From Oleoguttula mirabilis (Eukaryota; Ascomycota; Dothideomycetes; Mycosphaerellales; Teratosphaeriaceae): DNA of 64,000 nt. This document shows positions 11,101-21,909 of this stretch, piece by piece. The DNA lies in NCBI GenBank assembly GCA_035135055.1, contig JAVFHQ010000036.1, positions 62,001 to 126,000 of the forward strand, in the 5' to 3' direction. Below the pieces are notes generated by a model. The model had not been told where the DNA came from. It searched no databases and saw nothing but the letters and a program-made list of their open reading frames with translations. The position numbers and the translations under genes were made by a program. Each line of letters starts with the position of its first letter. The first letter of the stretch is position 1.

Positions 11101-13379
11101 ACGCGTGCGTAACTACCCCACGCCGGCGCATCTAAGCGACAGGCCGTGAGCCTCGGCGTGAGGCGTGAGCCTTGAGGAACTTGCATCTAGATCTCCTCGT
11201 TCAAGAATCAACGGTGTGCACAATTCCCTGCCATGCTCCCCGAAGCGGACTGTGGATATGCAGAAGCGCTTGTAACACTCATCACGCTGTTCGTTTCGCT
11301 TCGCCGCATGCATGCGCTCTCAAAAACTCATACCGCAAGATTCCGCCTTTGCCTTCAGCTGCACAGTGCACACCTCCGAACACGCAACCGAGTTCGGAGA
11401 GCCGCACACCGTGCGAAGCGACACGCTTGGCGGCGATCATGCGGCTGTAAAAAGACGTGCCCACTGCCATGTGGCTCTCAGGGATGTCAAGCCAGGTTAC
11501 GGTCGCGAGACCGAACCATGGTTCGGACGGAGATCCTGCCGGCTTTCCCTCAAACCTGCCGTTCCCTCTGTATACAGCACTTCAAAAGCCACTCGAAACA
11601 CAACGGCCCCGTCATCACGCAGTCTTCAACCTCGACGAGCCTCGGCCAGGGCTACCTGTGGATTGCTCTTCATTGGACCCCGAGAAGCTTCCAGCGTGTC
11701 ACGGCATGCAGCGCTGTGGCAGCTGTGCCACCTGTGTTGGATCGGGTACTTCGGTTCCCGTGTGCACGGCTTATGCCACCCGTGGCCACGTGGATGCCAG
11801 TACAATGGCTCTCTTTGACCCACCCGCATATCGCAGACAGCCTCCTTTCCGATACATCGCATTTCGCTCTGTAACCGACGCTCGGCAGGATGTCGCAACT
11901 GCAAACGATTGTCTCGGATTTGTGCTGTTCGTCTCTGTAGTACAATGGCATTGTTTGCGCCGCGAGACACCATTACCCGGTACCGCCACGCAGGCGGGAC
12001 GGCGGGGCCCGTGTCGGTTGCACAAACTTCCAAGCTCTGTGCACGTCGTCTGCTCGGTTTGCTCAAAGAATCTGGAGGCAGAATGCCTAGCATATCTCGG
12101 TGCCGCGGTCCGCGCATATACATACCACTTCACGTCGTTTGCTATGCTTTGTGAGCTTCATACGCCTCATTGATAATCAACGCGCAATCATTCAACGAGA
12201 ACGATGCGGTCGAGGACGACAAGCTCCTGCATGCCACATGGCGTCAAGCTTCGTCAACAGCGTGCGATTGCACATGGTGCTAGCTTTCGGCTTCCTTCTC
12301 CACGAGGTAGCCACCATGCAGCCACTCCAGCCGGCCGCGTCTGGAGAGCATCCTACTCGACGAAGTCGACGCCGCGGAATGCTTAACGCTCCCTCACCCG
12401 TCATCGCTCGATGGCGCATACCCCTGCGGTGCTTTCCGCATGCAATGCGCTCCCACGCGCCATGTGTGCGACGAGAGGTCGTCGCCACCCCTAAATATCT
12501 GATGACGCTGTCGCTCGTCCGAGACTGTTGGGCAGCTGGTCTCAACAGGCAATAGCAGTGCCAACGGCCCAACTTTCCGCTCCGAGAGGCTGTTGGGACG
12601 ACGCCGCTAAGCCAACGTGGAAAGGAGTTCGTAGAGCAGCTGCAGTCACCACGCGCATTGCTCCTGAACGGAAAGCTCCGTGGCGGCCCCCTGCTTCAGC
12701 AGCAGAGGTGGCTTGTCCTCGCGACCCGTAGTCGACAGGCTTTTCGTGACCAGCGCCGCGTGGTCCTCCGGCTCTACGTACTGTTTACTGCTTGCTGCTC
12801 AAACATCAATCCTGCAACGTCGGCCACCTCACATGGGAGGACAAGTGAGCTAATTATTCGCGATCGCCGATTTATCCACACGCCTGCGGCCGGTGACGGG
12901 AACTTTGCAGACAACGCTCAACTCCGCCCAGCGCGAGCCAACCTGGAAACGATCACTGTATAGTTCAACTAAGCATCGTGATGAATGGTGCTTGGATGCC
13001 GCGTAGTATCTCTTTACCACACAGTCTTCCCGGCCGTTGACCCGAGGCGTGGGCCGAAGCCCGCTGGGGCCGACATAAGATCACTGCGTGGATCGTGCTG
13101 TTCTGAGGGACCATAGTGGACGGTGGTAGCCGTCTCTTGTGCCCCACGGGCGAGATGATGTGGTGATGGTGACGGGATGGTTGAAAGTTGAGACAGGGCA
13201 CCGGTAGTGCGATCGTACAGGCTTCGGTACACCCCATCCCACCAAAGGCAGGAAACACCCAGCGTTCCTGTGAACGGACAAACTGAGGCTGACGTGATTG
13301 CTTCGGTCTGGCACCGAGCGCTGCAGCTTGTACTCGGGAGATCCTCCTCCTTGCTCTCTCGGAGGGCCAGACCGAAGAA
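8105..13379. other. 5.3 kb gene-poor tract upstream of vosA
   Basis: The longest stretch in the window without a supportable gene. ORFs of 100-240 codons occur in several overlapping frames, but none shows a domain, consistent intron structure or family motif, so I treat them as chance ORFs in GC-rich DNA. Near 8890-8915 there is a short GGTATT/TGTATT-type repeat and at about 9633-9642 a perfect 10-bp palindrome, gccttaaggc. It probably contains the vosA promoter and perhaps a long 5' leader or non-coding transcript. A strongly decayed mobile element cannot be excluded. Confidence 0.45.
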
Positions 13380-13440
13380 ATGAGTTCGAAGCAAGCTGAA
13401 ATGCTGACAGACAGTAACAATGGTACGCGCAAGTTCGCCA

Positions 13441-13800
13441 AGCAGCTCTCTCTCTCCCCTCTCTCTCTCTCTCCCTCTGGACTCGTCCAGGAGGCCGCAA
13501 CAACTGCAAACGTCGAGCATTCACAGGTGCGGGCTAAGACGAGGACGCTTCGCACGCCCGAAGGTTCCCAGCACATCACGGTCGAACTCCCAACACCGGC
13601 ATCTCAAGCGGCCACAAAACGCATCCATCCATCCATCCATCACACCCCCATGCCGGCCTCCCAAACCCTCACACCCCGCCATCCTGCTGACGGCACTACA
13701 CAACAGCCCTTCTTCTTCTTCTTTTTTTTCTTTTCCTTCTTCTTCATCATCAACCTCACCTTCCCCTCCTTCTTCTTCTTCTTCTTCTCCTCCAGCGGAC
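13441..13800. repeat. CT-rich microsatellites and polypyrimidine tract
   Basis: A (CT)n run at about 13445-13480, (ATCC)n at about 13623-13640, and a long CTT/TTC-rich polypyrimidine tract at about 13709-13795. The large ORFs read across it (Ser/Phe-rich on the plus strand, Glu/Lys-rich on the minus strand) are products of low complexity. It lies downstream of the UTP14 stop codon. Confidence 0.8.
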
Positions 13801-14267
13801 GGGACCAGCCAACAACACCTACGCACACACGAGTTGCTGCCTGCAAAAGTCGTGCGGCCAAGCCGAAAGGGGACGGGAATGCCGCGCAGTGTGGTAAGAG
13901 GACGGGATAAGTATAAGGATGAGGATAAAGAGCATGTGGTGCAGTACTGCATGCACCACATGCCTCACGTGTGGGCTCGCAAAGGGCATACCAAAGAAAA
14001 CGAAAAGCTGGCTGGCTCGCTTGAAACCAAACCCAACCGCGGCATAGTCGTTTCTCGCATCGAATCGAAGTGTCAAGTCATCATCCTCATGAGAAAGAGT
14101 ACTACACAAGCAGACCAGACAGTAAATCCCCTGCGTGGCACGACGGCAAAATCGCAGACAGAGACATATGAACCCCATAACTGCCCCACGTTGACACACC
14201 CCGTCAAGATTCCTCTGACAGCCCTCCCTCCCTCCCTCCTTTCCCAACCCCATCCAGCAGCACCCAC
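13801..14267. other. 3' flank of UTP14
   Basis: Short spacer between the low-complexity tract and the UTP14 stop codon. No gene is recognised; it probably includes the UTP14 3' UTR and polyadenylation region. Confidence 0.4.
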
Positions 14268-17200
14268 CTACACCAGCGGCTTCTCCATAGCCCCGACCAC
14301 CACCCCCGGCCGCACCACAACCCTCGGCCGCGTCCCCCGCTGAAACACCTCCTTGGTCGTCCACTCCGGCCCGACCGGCACCCGCAAACTCCGCTCATAC
14401 TGCTCCCGCGCCTCGAACCCATGCGGCAGCACGGGCGCCAAGTACACCTTCCCCTTGCGATCCCGCTTCTCGCTCACAATCACGCGCTCCATCCCCTTGC
14501 GCGCATCCTGCCGCTCCTCGGCCTTCACCCCGCCAGGGAGTCTGGTTTTGAACAGAGGGTTGTGCCGCTGGCGCGCGTTGGCTTTGCGGAGGGATTTCGA
14601 CAGGCCCTCGCCGGCCCAGGAGCCCCAGCCAGGGACGTGGGTGGAGACTTCGTGCTCGCCCTCGTCGGCCGCATCGGCCGCTTTGTCGGCGGCGAAGGCG
14701 AGGTGCACGTCGTCGCCTGCGAAGGCGCGGCGGTGCAGGGCTTGCTTCTGCTGGGCGGCGTTGAGCATCGGGTCCTCGGTTTCGGCGCCGGAGCCCGTGG
14801 CGGCGTCGTCGTCGTCTGTGGCGGTGTTGGTGGGGTAGGTGACGGTGGTCCAGCCGTCGGTATTGCTCGCCGAGGCGCCGCTGCTGTTGTTGGTGGTGAC
14901 TGCTGCTGCTGCTGCTGGCTCGCCTGCCCTGGCAACGGTCTTCGAAGCAGCCCGAGCAGGCTTCATCTTGTCATCCCCAACGGCACGTGCGCCCGACATC
15001 CCCACATCGATATCCCCACTGACATCCCTCTCCCTCCCTTGGCCCTTCTTCGCCGTCTTCGTGCCCGAAACATCCAGCCACGCCGACTGCGCCGGCGGCG
15101 CCGGCGCAGCCTGCCCAGCCTCAGGATCCCTCCGATCACGCGGCAACGGCAAGCCCTTCGCCACCAAAGGCCCACTACGCGCACCACCGCTCGCCTTCTT
15201 GAGGATACCCTTCGGCGCCGCCGGTTTCGGCCGCTGCGCCGCATGCGAAACCCCACCCTCACCCTGCTCGCCCTCAGACCCATCCTCAGACGCATCCCCC
15301 TCCTCCATCTCCGCCCTTGTCACCTTCTTCGCCTTCCCCTGCACCCCCGCCGCCGCCTGCTTACCTTTTTGGGGGCCAAAGATAGCCCGCCCCAACCCCG
15401 CATCCTCTGCACCCTCCGCCCCACTCCCCCTATCCTCTTCCTCCCCATCAAGCACCGCCAGCTCCTTCCTTAACCGCTCAATATCCTCCTCGTTCCGCGC
15501 CCGCAGCCTGCCCTCCGCCTCCCGCATGAACTTCATCCCGCTTACCCCCTTCGGCTGCGCCCCACCCCCAGCCCGCTTCAGCCGGCCCAGCTGCCGCAGC
15601 GTCGCCGCATCATCGTCATCGTCATCGTCACCAGAGTCGGAAGCGGAGCCATCACCAGACCCACCCCTGCCGACCTCCTCGCCGGCAATCCTCCGCCGCA
15701 ACTCCTCCTGCCGTCTCGCCTGCTCATTGACAGAGCCCCGGGCCCCCTCGTCCCAGACAGTCCGATTCGAAGCCTTCAAACTCTTCGCCCACTTGCTCTC
15801 GCGATGCTTCGTGCCCATGCGCTCCTCGGCCCTCTTGCGATCCGCCACCTCCCTCTCATCCTCGTCGAGCGGCAACCCCAAGCCCTCCGGATCCATCAGC
15901 GCCCGCTCCTTCCCGGCCTGCCGTTCCCGCTCCTTGCGGTGCACGCGCCGGTACGACTTGGACTTGATCTTCGCCACGCGCTTGGCCTTGATCTCCTCCC
16001 GGAACAACAACTCCCGCGCGCGTCGGAGCTCGGCACGGCGGCGCATCACCTCCTCCACCGGCAAGTGGTTCACACCTAACTCCTCCGCCTTCATCAACAC
16101 CTCCTCCGCCTCCTCCTCGTCGGCGACCTGCTGGCCGGGTTTCGTGGCCATGCCACTCTCCTCCATGATCCGCTGGATGTTCCGCTCCAGCTCATTCTGC
16201 GGCGCGCCCTGCGTGTCGAACTTCTCTTTCCCAATCGGCTCCGCGCGGTCCGGGTCCTGCAGCGGGAAGGAGAGGAACTCGGCGCGCCGGTTGTGGATGA
16301 CGGTGTCGCGCCAGCGGTCCAGCTGCTCGGTCGCCTTTTGACTCGCGGCTTCGCGGTTGATGCGGTCTTGCTGGCGCTTGGGTAGTGGGGCGGTGAGGGT
16401 CTTGGGTGCTTGCGACTTCTTCTTGGTTTTGAGGGCGGCGGCGTACTGCTTCTTGGCGGCTGGGTCGAGGTCGGCGAGGAGGTCGTCGATGGAGAGGGTG
16501 GCCGTCTCGTCTGCGGGAGTGGCGGCGCGGGAGGTTTTGGCGTCCATGGCTTCGACGCGGTCGCGGAGGCGGGCGATGCGCTCTTCGTTGTCTGCATCGT
16601 CGTCGTCGTCGCTGTCGGCCTCGGAGGGTGTGTCCTCGTCGCTATCGCTCTCGTCGTCCGCAGCAAGCATGTCTTCATCCTCGTCGTCAAGCATAGTCGC
16701 CAAATCCACCCCCTCGTCCCCGAAATCACTCGCTTCCTCATCATCCCCCTCCGACCCGGCCCCAGCCTCGTCCAGATCAATCTCTCCTCCCTCGTCCTCC
16801 GCCACAGCACGTTGCTTCTTCTTGACCGGCTTCTTGCCCTTGGCAGTGCTCGAGCCGCGGAAGGTGAAGCCCTCAAACTTCTCCTCGTCGCTCTCCCCAA
16901 ACGCCTCCTCGGAGTCCAAATCACTATCCTCGTCGTCCTCCGCCAGCCCACCCAGCGTCCACTCATTGCCTTCGCTATCACTGCCCTCCTCCACCCCATC
17001 TGCACTCTCCTCGCCTATCCCTCGGCCTCTCGACTTCTTCCGAGACGCGCCGTCATCTTCGTCCGCGTCATCCTCCTCGCCGTCGTCATCATCGTCCTCG
17101 CCAACCTTGCGTCGCTTCTGCCGCGGGTTGTCGTCGATGCTCTCGCCGAGACGGTGGGCGGCGACGGTGCGGCGGGGCTTGATGGCGTGCGAGGCGATGG

Positions 17201-17291
17201 AGTAGGCGTCGAGGTTGCGCTTGCGGTTCTTGTTCTTGCCGCTTTTCGGCGCTGCGACAGCGACATTGGCGCGGGCGAGGCGGGGCGGCAT
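14268..17291 (-). CDS. UTP14: U3 snoRNP / SSU processome protein Utp14
   Basis: Utp14 is a nucleolar subunit of the small-subunit processome that activates the helicase Dhr1 during 18S rRNA maturation. The predicted protein has 1007 residues in one exon, a usual length for filamentous fungi. The N-terminal half carries long acidic runs of Asp/Glu alternating with basic nuclear signals (RKRNLD, RQKRRK). The conserved core has HRESKWAKSLKASNRTVWDE and, near the C-terminus, the family hallmark GWGSWAGEGL followed by an RLPGGVK and FEAREQYERSLRVPVGPEW segment. The longer in-frame extension upstream (to 17597) was rejected: an ATG at 17289-17291 starts the typical MPPRLAR sequence, and the extension overlaps the divergent neighbour. 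Long antisense ORFs are codon-bias shadows. It shares a short promoter with a mitoribosomal gene. Confidence 0.93.
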   Translation of the reverse strand: MPPRLARANVAVAAPKSGKNKNRKRNLDAYSIASHAIKPRRTVAAHRLGESIDDNPRQKRRKVGEDDDDDGEEDDADEDDGASRKKSRGRGIGEESADGVEEGSDSEGNEWTLGGLAEDDEDSDLDSEEAFGESDEEKFEGFTFRGSSTAKGKKPVKKKQRAVAEDEGGEIDLDEAGAGSEGDDEEASDFGDEGVDLATMLDDEDEDMLAADDESDSDEDTPSEADSDDDDDADNEERIARLRDRVEAMDAKTSRAATPADETATLSIDDLLADLDPAAKKQYAAALKTKKKSQAPKTLTAPLPKRQQDRINREAASQKATEQLDRWRDTVIHNRRAEFLSFPLQDPDRAEPIGKEKFDTQGAPQNELERNIQRIMEESGMATKPGQQVADEEEAEEVLMKAEELGVNHLPVEEVMRRRAELRRARELLFREEIKAKRVAKIKSKSYRRVHRKERERQAGKERALMDPEGLGLPLDEDEREVADRKRAEERMGTKHRESKWAKSLKASNRTVWDEGARGSVNEQARRQEELRRRIAGEEVGRGGSGDGSASDSGDDDDDDDAATLRQLGRLKRAGGGAQPKGVSGMKFMREAEGRLRARNEEDIERLRKELAVLDGEEEDRGSGAEGAEDAGLGRAIFGPQKGKQAAAGVQGKAKKVTRAEMEEGDASEDGSEGEQGEGGVSHAAQRPKPAAPKGILKKASGGARSGPLVAKGLPLPRDRRDPEAGQAAPAPPAQSAWLDVSGTKTAKKGQGRERDVSGDIDVGMSGARAVGDDKMKPARAASKTVARAGEPAAAAAVTTNNSSGASASNTDGWTTVTYPTNTATDDDDAATGSGAETEDPMLNAAQQKQALHRRAFAGDDVHLAFAADKAADAADEGEHEVSTHVPGWGSWAGEGLSKSLRKANARQRHNPLFKTRLPGGVKAEERQDARKGMERVIVSEKRDRKGKVYLAPVLPHGFEAREQYERSLRVPVGPEWTTKEVFQRGTRPRVVVRPGVVVGAMEKPLV

Positions 17292-17526
17292 GTTGAAGTA
17301 GGAGGTGTTGGTATGCACAATACTCAATTCCCGTCCCAGAAAAGTTTCATGTGCCTGCGAAATCTTGGCGTCCCCCAAAGTTCCAGTTCCATGCCCGGGT
17401 CTGTGCTCACTCCCGAAGTGAGAGACAGATAGAGCATTGCCATTGCGCCTGCCCACGACAATAATACTATCAAACCCCCCAACAACACCTCGCCTTACAC
17501 CGGCATATCCTCCGCAATCCCTCAAG
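17292..17526. promoter_or_regulatory. bidirectional promoter UTP14 / MRPL27
   Basis: Only 235 bases separate the two divergent start codons, so both promoters must share this segment. The partners serve cytosolic ribosome biogenesis and the mitochondrial ribosome, so co-expression with growth rate is a reasonable inference. No TATA box or other element stands out with confidence. Confidence 0.6.
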
Positions 17527-17941
17527 ATGCAGCCCACACCCGTCCTCCAGCGCGCCATCCGCCGCCTGGCCCTCACCACCAAGCAAGGCCCGCACAACTA
17601 CTACAAGGGCAACCGCACGGGCGCCATGGGCCAGCACACCAAGTACGGCGGCTACCGCATCGACTGGAAGAAGGTGCGCACGTATGTGTGTCCGGATCTG
17701 AGCGCCTTCAATGTCAGTCCATCACCCACCCAATCCAACCAAACCAACCTGCCATACCCGCGGTAGGCTGCCGCGACGACGAGTTGCTGATGTGTGATGC
17801 TGATGGTTGTAACAGTTGACCCCCTTCGTGGCCGCACGCATTGAGGCGCGCCGGGATAGGTTCGCGCATACCGAGTCCGGGGGCCCGATGGATGGCAAGG
17901 ATTACTTGAGGCGGTGGAAGGAGGAGGGGGGCACTATCTGA
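17527..17941 (+). CDS. MRPL27: mitochondrial large-subunit ribosomal protein mL41 (Mrpl27)
   Basis: A structural protein of the mitochondrial large ribosomal subunit. Two exons, 17527-17712 and 17816-17941, join to 103 residues. Visible family features: a basic, Thr/Arg-rich N-terminus suitable for mitochondrial import (LQRAIRRLALTTKQG), then GNRTGAMGQHTKYGGYRIDW, KKVRTYVCPDLS and, after the intron, LTPFVAARIEARR. The ATG at 17527 was preferred over an in-frame upstream start at 17437 because it gives the usual mL41 N-terminus and leaves room for the shared promoter. The intron (gtcagt ... ttgtaacag) is phase 0. Confidence 0.9.
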
Positions 17942-19603
17942 GGCGTGGGCGGGCGACGACTGGACTACCCGACAATGACGCCTCTCGTTGTTTGCCCGGG
18001 GCCCCAAGGCATTGAGCGGAATGGAGCGCCGTATGCATGGCCGCGGCCGGCAGAAGGTACCGGGATGAGAAGGAGGCAGCGCTGGCCGCGTGAGCAAGAC
18101 GCTCGTATGGGGTGTGTGTGGACCACCTAGGCCATGCGCATCATGACGTACGGACGACGAGGAGGGCAGAGGCACCATGGCGAGCGTGCATCCGCTGGGG
18201 CACTGCCAGGAGGTGGACGGGCCGACTTTCTACAAGGAGGGAAGCTCGTCGGCGACACCTCTCTGCCCACATTTCGCACGGCCCCGGCAAACGGAACGCT
18301 CGAGCTTTCATGCTGCCGCCTGGTGTGCGGCTCGCCATTGCAGAGACTTGCAACAGACTACTGTAGGAGTAGCTAGGCGTCTGCGCGCTAGACATGCCAC
18401 AATACACAATACACAAGACGTAAAACCAAGCAGAACCCCTCTTTCAGTGCCTTTGCCCTGTCTTCTGAACATCCACACACACTCCCCCCATCTCGCTTGT
18501 GCCACGAGAGACGCTAAAGAGACACACATAAGGCTTGCGAGAGCAAGAAAAATTGGGGAAGGGAATCGGGGATGCTAGCTGGAACAGGTTGACGCAAGCC
18601 GAACAGAACAGAAGCCGACTGCCAGTCTTCACGAAGCATCTCTGGCGGACGCTGCCCAGACGCACGCACGGTGGCGAGAACTTCGTTCCTCGTCCCGCGG
18701 TACGGCAGTTGGCGGGAGAGTTTTGCTTTGGGCGTGGGTCCCATGCCGACACGGTTGGCGGTCGACGGCCGCTCGCCTTGGGGAAGGGTGACTGATGGTG
18801 ACTTTGGGGGAGGTGTGAGAGGGGCAGGTTTTGATAGTATCTCATCAGTGTATTAATCAACGGACAGCTTGGCCAGGGGCATGATGAATAATGGCAGTGG
18901 CGACTCCGATTCTCGCACTTATTGCCTAGTTCATCAAGGTTTGACCGCAAACGTGAGAAAGCCGCGAGGAGCTGATCCTTCTGCCATTCGCTAAGGAGGG
19001 GCAACGTCCCTTTACTCGCTATATATTACCAGCATCCTTACACCATCACTCGCATGGCATCCAAGGTTGCTGGCTGAGTGTAGTCTTTAGACCTGTGAGC
19101 CTGGTTTCTTTGTCTCGGTGTACATGCTGATTCCGGCGACATGTGCGACTAAGCAGCTTTGGCTCGTTCTCCTCCTTTTAGGGAATCAGTGCAACAATGT
19201 CCATTGCAGATCGTGAGAGAGAGGGAGAAAGGGAGACCGAGATTGTGATCATTGCCTCTCGAAGCACGAGACTAATTGGTGCCTTAGGCTTTCTGATCGG
19301 TGGATGTTCGGCCGGATGCGGCCGCGGCCCTGAGTTTGCCCGCTTTTCGTCTTCCTCTTCCTCTTCACACAGCCTTCCCTTCGTTTCCACAAACCACACA
19401 CATCCTCCGTGCAAACAACGCACATAACCCGTCGGTGCAGCGATCTACGCACTTGACCTCACCTATGATGTGCTGGTCAGCCTGCGTGTGAGGCCGTCGC
19501 GTGGCACATGATGCGGTTCGCCCGATAGCCCTTCCATCGCCCTTTCCTTTCCCTTTCCATCCGACGAGCGGACCACCGCCCATACTTTTGGCATCACCAA
19601 GGC
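17942..19603. other. intergenic, 1.7 kb
   Basis: No gene could be supported. Short ORFs on both strands lack motifs. A TATATATT-like stretch occurs near 19020, and the segment just before 19604 should hold the promoter of the next gene. Confidence 0.4.
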
Positions 19604-21570
19604 ATGATGGACCATACTGACACTAGCACGCTGGTTCAGCAACTCGCCGCAGGCTTCGAAGCCCTACAGGAAGAATACCAGAAGCTGTTCGGGCAGCATC
19701 AGAGTTTGGAGAGGAAGCTCGCTACGGCGAGGGAGCAGGTAAGCTACACACTCTCTGCATTGGCGTGGAAGGGGGACGTGGCAAAATTACATGATGAGAA
19801 AACTTAGCTCTAGATCTTTAGTCGTACGCGGCGGTGAAAGATTTTTTTAATTAGACTCTGATATCGTATGATATGTGTGCATTACTGGCAGGAAGGAGTA
19901 TAACAAGCGACCCATGCTGACAGTATCACTCACAGTACAACGAACTCGCAAAGCTGTGTGGCTCCGGCGTAGTCACCACACCGCCACTCAGCCTAGCATC
20001 CTCGCCCGGCCAGAAGCAGCGCGACGTCGCTGACGCATCAGCAGTGGCAGATATACTCGACAACAGGCAAGAGCAGACGTCTAGAGACGCGGCAAGCAAA
20101 GTCCGGGCGGCAGCAACTGCAGCGCTAGCATTACGCTGCGGCTTTCTCCGACCAACTTCCACTGTGGAAGGCGTAAAGATATGGTCCGGGCCGGCGGCAG
20201 ATAGACCAGTGCCTGCCGTGAGCTCAGTGATGCCCTCCATCTCCGAATCGCCTCTTGAGCAAGACTTCACAATCGAGGGCAAGCCGAGCAAGCTAGGTTG
20301 TCCATTTGCCAGTATGGCGGGTAAGAAGCTGTCATCACATGCAGCAAGTGTATTGAGCAGGTACAACACCAGAGACAGCGCCGTCGGTGATGGCGCCACA
20401 AGCACAGCCCTCAGCTCCGTGAGCAGAGTCAACGGCAAGGAAAGCATGTCGAGGCGTGAAAGCAGACGCGCTAGCTTCGCCGATCCCATCAAGGCCGAGA
20501 TATGCGGACTGTCTGATCACCACCAACGGCAAGATGACGAGTCGATATCGCCGGTGTCCGAGCATGCAGTAGAGCCAGTAACGACCGTAGAAAGCGCCGA
20601 GGCAGGTGTCTGCCCTATCCGTTTCATGGATCAACACTCACCAGAAGAGGTGGCCAAGTACTTTGAGAAACACAAGCACGAAATACCTCGCTCACACGAG
20701 GTGTGCGTCCGGAGATACCAGAGCAATGAACAGCAGATACGAGAGCTCGATGCCAAGTACGGCAACCTCGTCAGCATGATTCAAGGGCTGGGCAAGAAGC
20801 ACAAAGACTACTTGCCGCTCGATCCGGAGCCGGACCAGGAGGAAGACACGGCTGTAGAGGACGCCAGGAGTAACGAGAAAGTGCGCAAATGGGCCACCAA
20901 TGTCTCCGTACAAGCGGTACATAATAGTAACGCCATCGTCGAGGAAGAAGAACGCGGTCATGCAGAGGATGATGCTGATGGTGCTGATGGTGATGGGGAG
21001 CGGCAGCCGCACTTTGCGCGACCGTTACGGGACATACGTGTCGGCGAGTCACCGAGCCGGCCATGGGGCATACCCGTGCCTGTCAAGTTTTTGGAGAAGC
21101 ATGTCGGCGAGGCCGGTAGCGATATGAGCAGCCGGCCTGCGCAAATCTCCGCTCCGCTTTCACCCTCTGGTCCGGTGCAAGTTACCGAGGAGACTGCTAG
21201 CATAGCAAAGCCTGCCGCTGCTGCGATGGCTGCTCCTAAAGGCAGGTGTCCGTTCGGCTTTGACCAAAAGGCCGCCGCAGTACTTGCACCAGCGCCACCA
21301 GAGACGCTGCCGCGCCCAGAATCTCCACAGCATATCGAAGCAGCGCGAGCTGAAGCGTCACCGCCTCGGGCTCTATCACAGCCCACGGTGCCGCAGCTGG
21401 CGGCTTTCATTGCGCCTCCAGACACGCAGGTCAAGCATGCGGTAGCTGACAGTGCTGCCCAGGAGCAGCCGAGGATGGTCTTCACAGGCCCGGTGTTCAT
21501 TGGCTATAGTGCTGAAGACGCCGCGAAGATCCTACGCGAGAGCGGGCTGGGTGGAGGTGCAGGCCCATGA
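19604..21570 (+). CDS. conserved fungal protein, coiled coil plus Cys-Pro motifs
   Basis: Two exons, 19604-19738 and 19936-21570, give 589 residues; the intron has gtaagc and ttactc-acag borders and keeps phase 0. I recognise it as resembling a fungal protein of unknown function, not a named family. Residues 5-55 (LVQQLAAGFEALQEEYQKLF and on) form a probable coiled coil. The middle is Ser/Ala-rich and disordered. The most conserved-looking block, residues about 230-290, includes MDQHSPEEVAKYFEKHKHEI, RSHEVCVRRYQSN and DAKYGNLVSMIQGLGKKH. Three Cys-Pro-hydrophobic motifs occur: CPFASM, CPIRFM and CPFGFD. The C-terminus ends with VFTGPVFIGYSAEDAAKI. No signal peptide or membrane helix is seen. 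It is convergent with HUL5. Confidence 0.7.
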
Positions 21571-21909
21571 TGATCTCAATCATTAATGCATGCGGACATT
21601 GTGCTTTTGCAATCTTTGCAGCGTTCAAGCGATGTACAAGGACAGATCTTACGATACCACGATATGAACATTAGTGATAATATGCCATACCTTCCTTGAT
21701 GAAATTCGAATCATGAGTGCATCGTGCCGATGCGGTCTATGTGCATCGCGTAGTCTCCTATACAGCATCATTCATAGGCGCATCACGCTGTCCTGTCTCC
21801 TTTGCGCGCAATGCTCCCACCAACGCCTCGCTTATGCCCAGAGCACCATAATGCTCGCATCGCAACAGTACGCACGGCGCCTTTAGAACTGGCCGACCCT
21901 TCAGGCTCC
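21571..21909. other. convergent 3' region
   Basis: The spacer between the stop codons of the 589-residue protein gene and HUL5. It must carry both terminators and 3' UTRs; AT-rich patches occur near 21580-21600 and 21660-21690. No gene is seen. Confidence 0.5.

Noticed and set aside
11233..12173. ORFs of 213 and 238 codons in the vosA upstream tract
   Set aside because: Overlapping in several frames with erratic composition and no family motif.
13420..14343. 307-codon plus-strand ORF
   Set aside because: Built largely from CT microsatellites and overlapping the UTP14 3' end; low-complexity composition.
14839..16341. 500-codon plus-strand ORF and neighbouring long ORFs opposite UTP14
   Set aside because: Ser/Pro-rich antisense shadows produced by GC-rich codon usage of UTP14; no domain or independent promoter.
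17292..17597. N-terminal extension of UTP14 by 102 codons
   Set aside because: It overlaps the divergent MRPL27 gene and its promoter; the ATG at 17291 gives the typical N-terminus.
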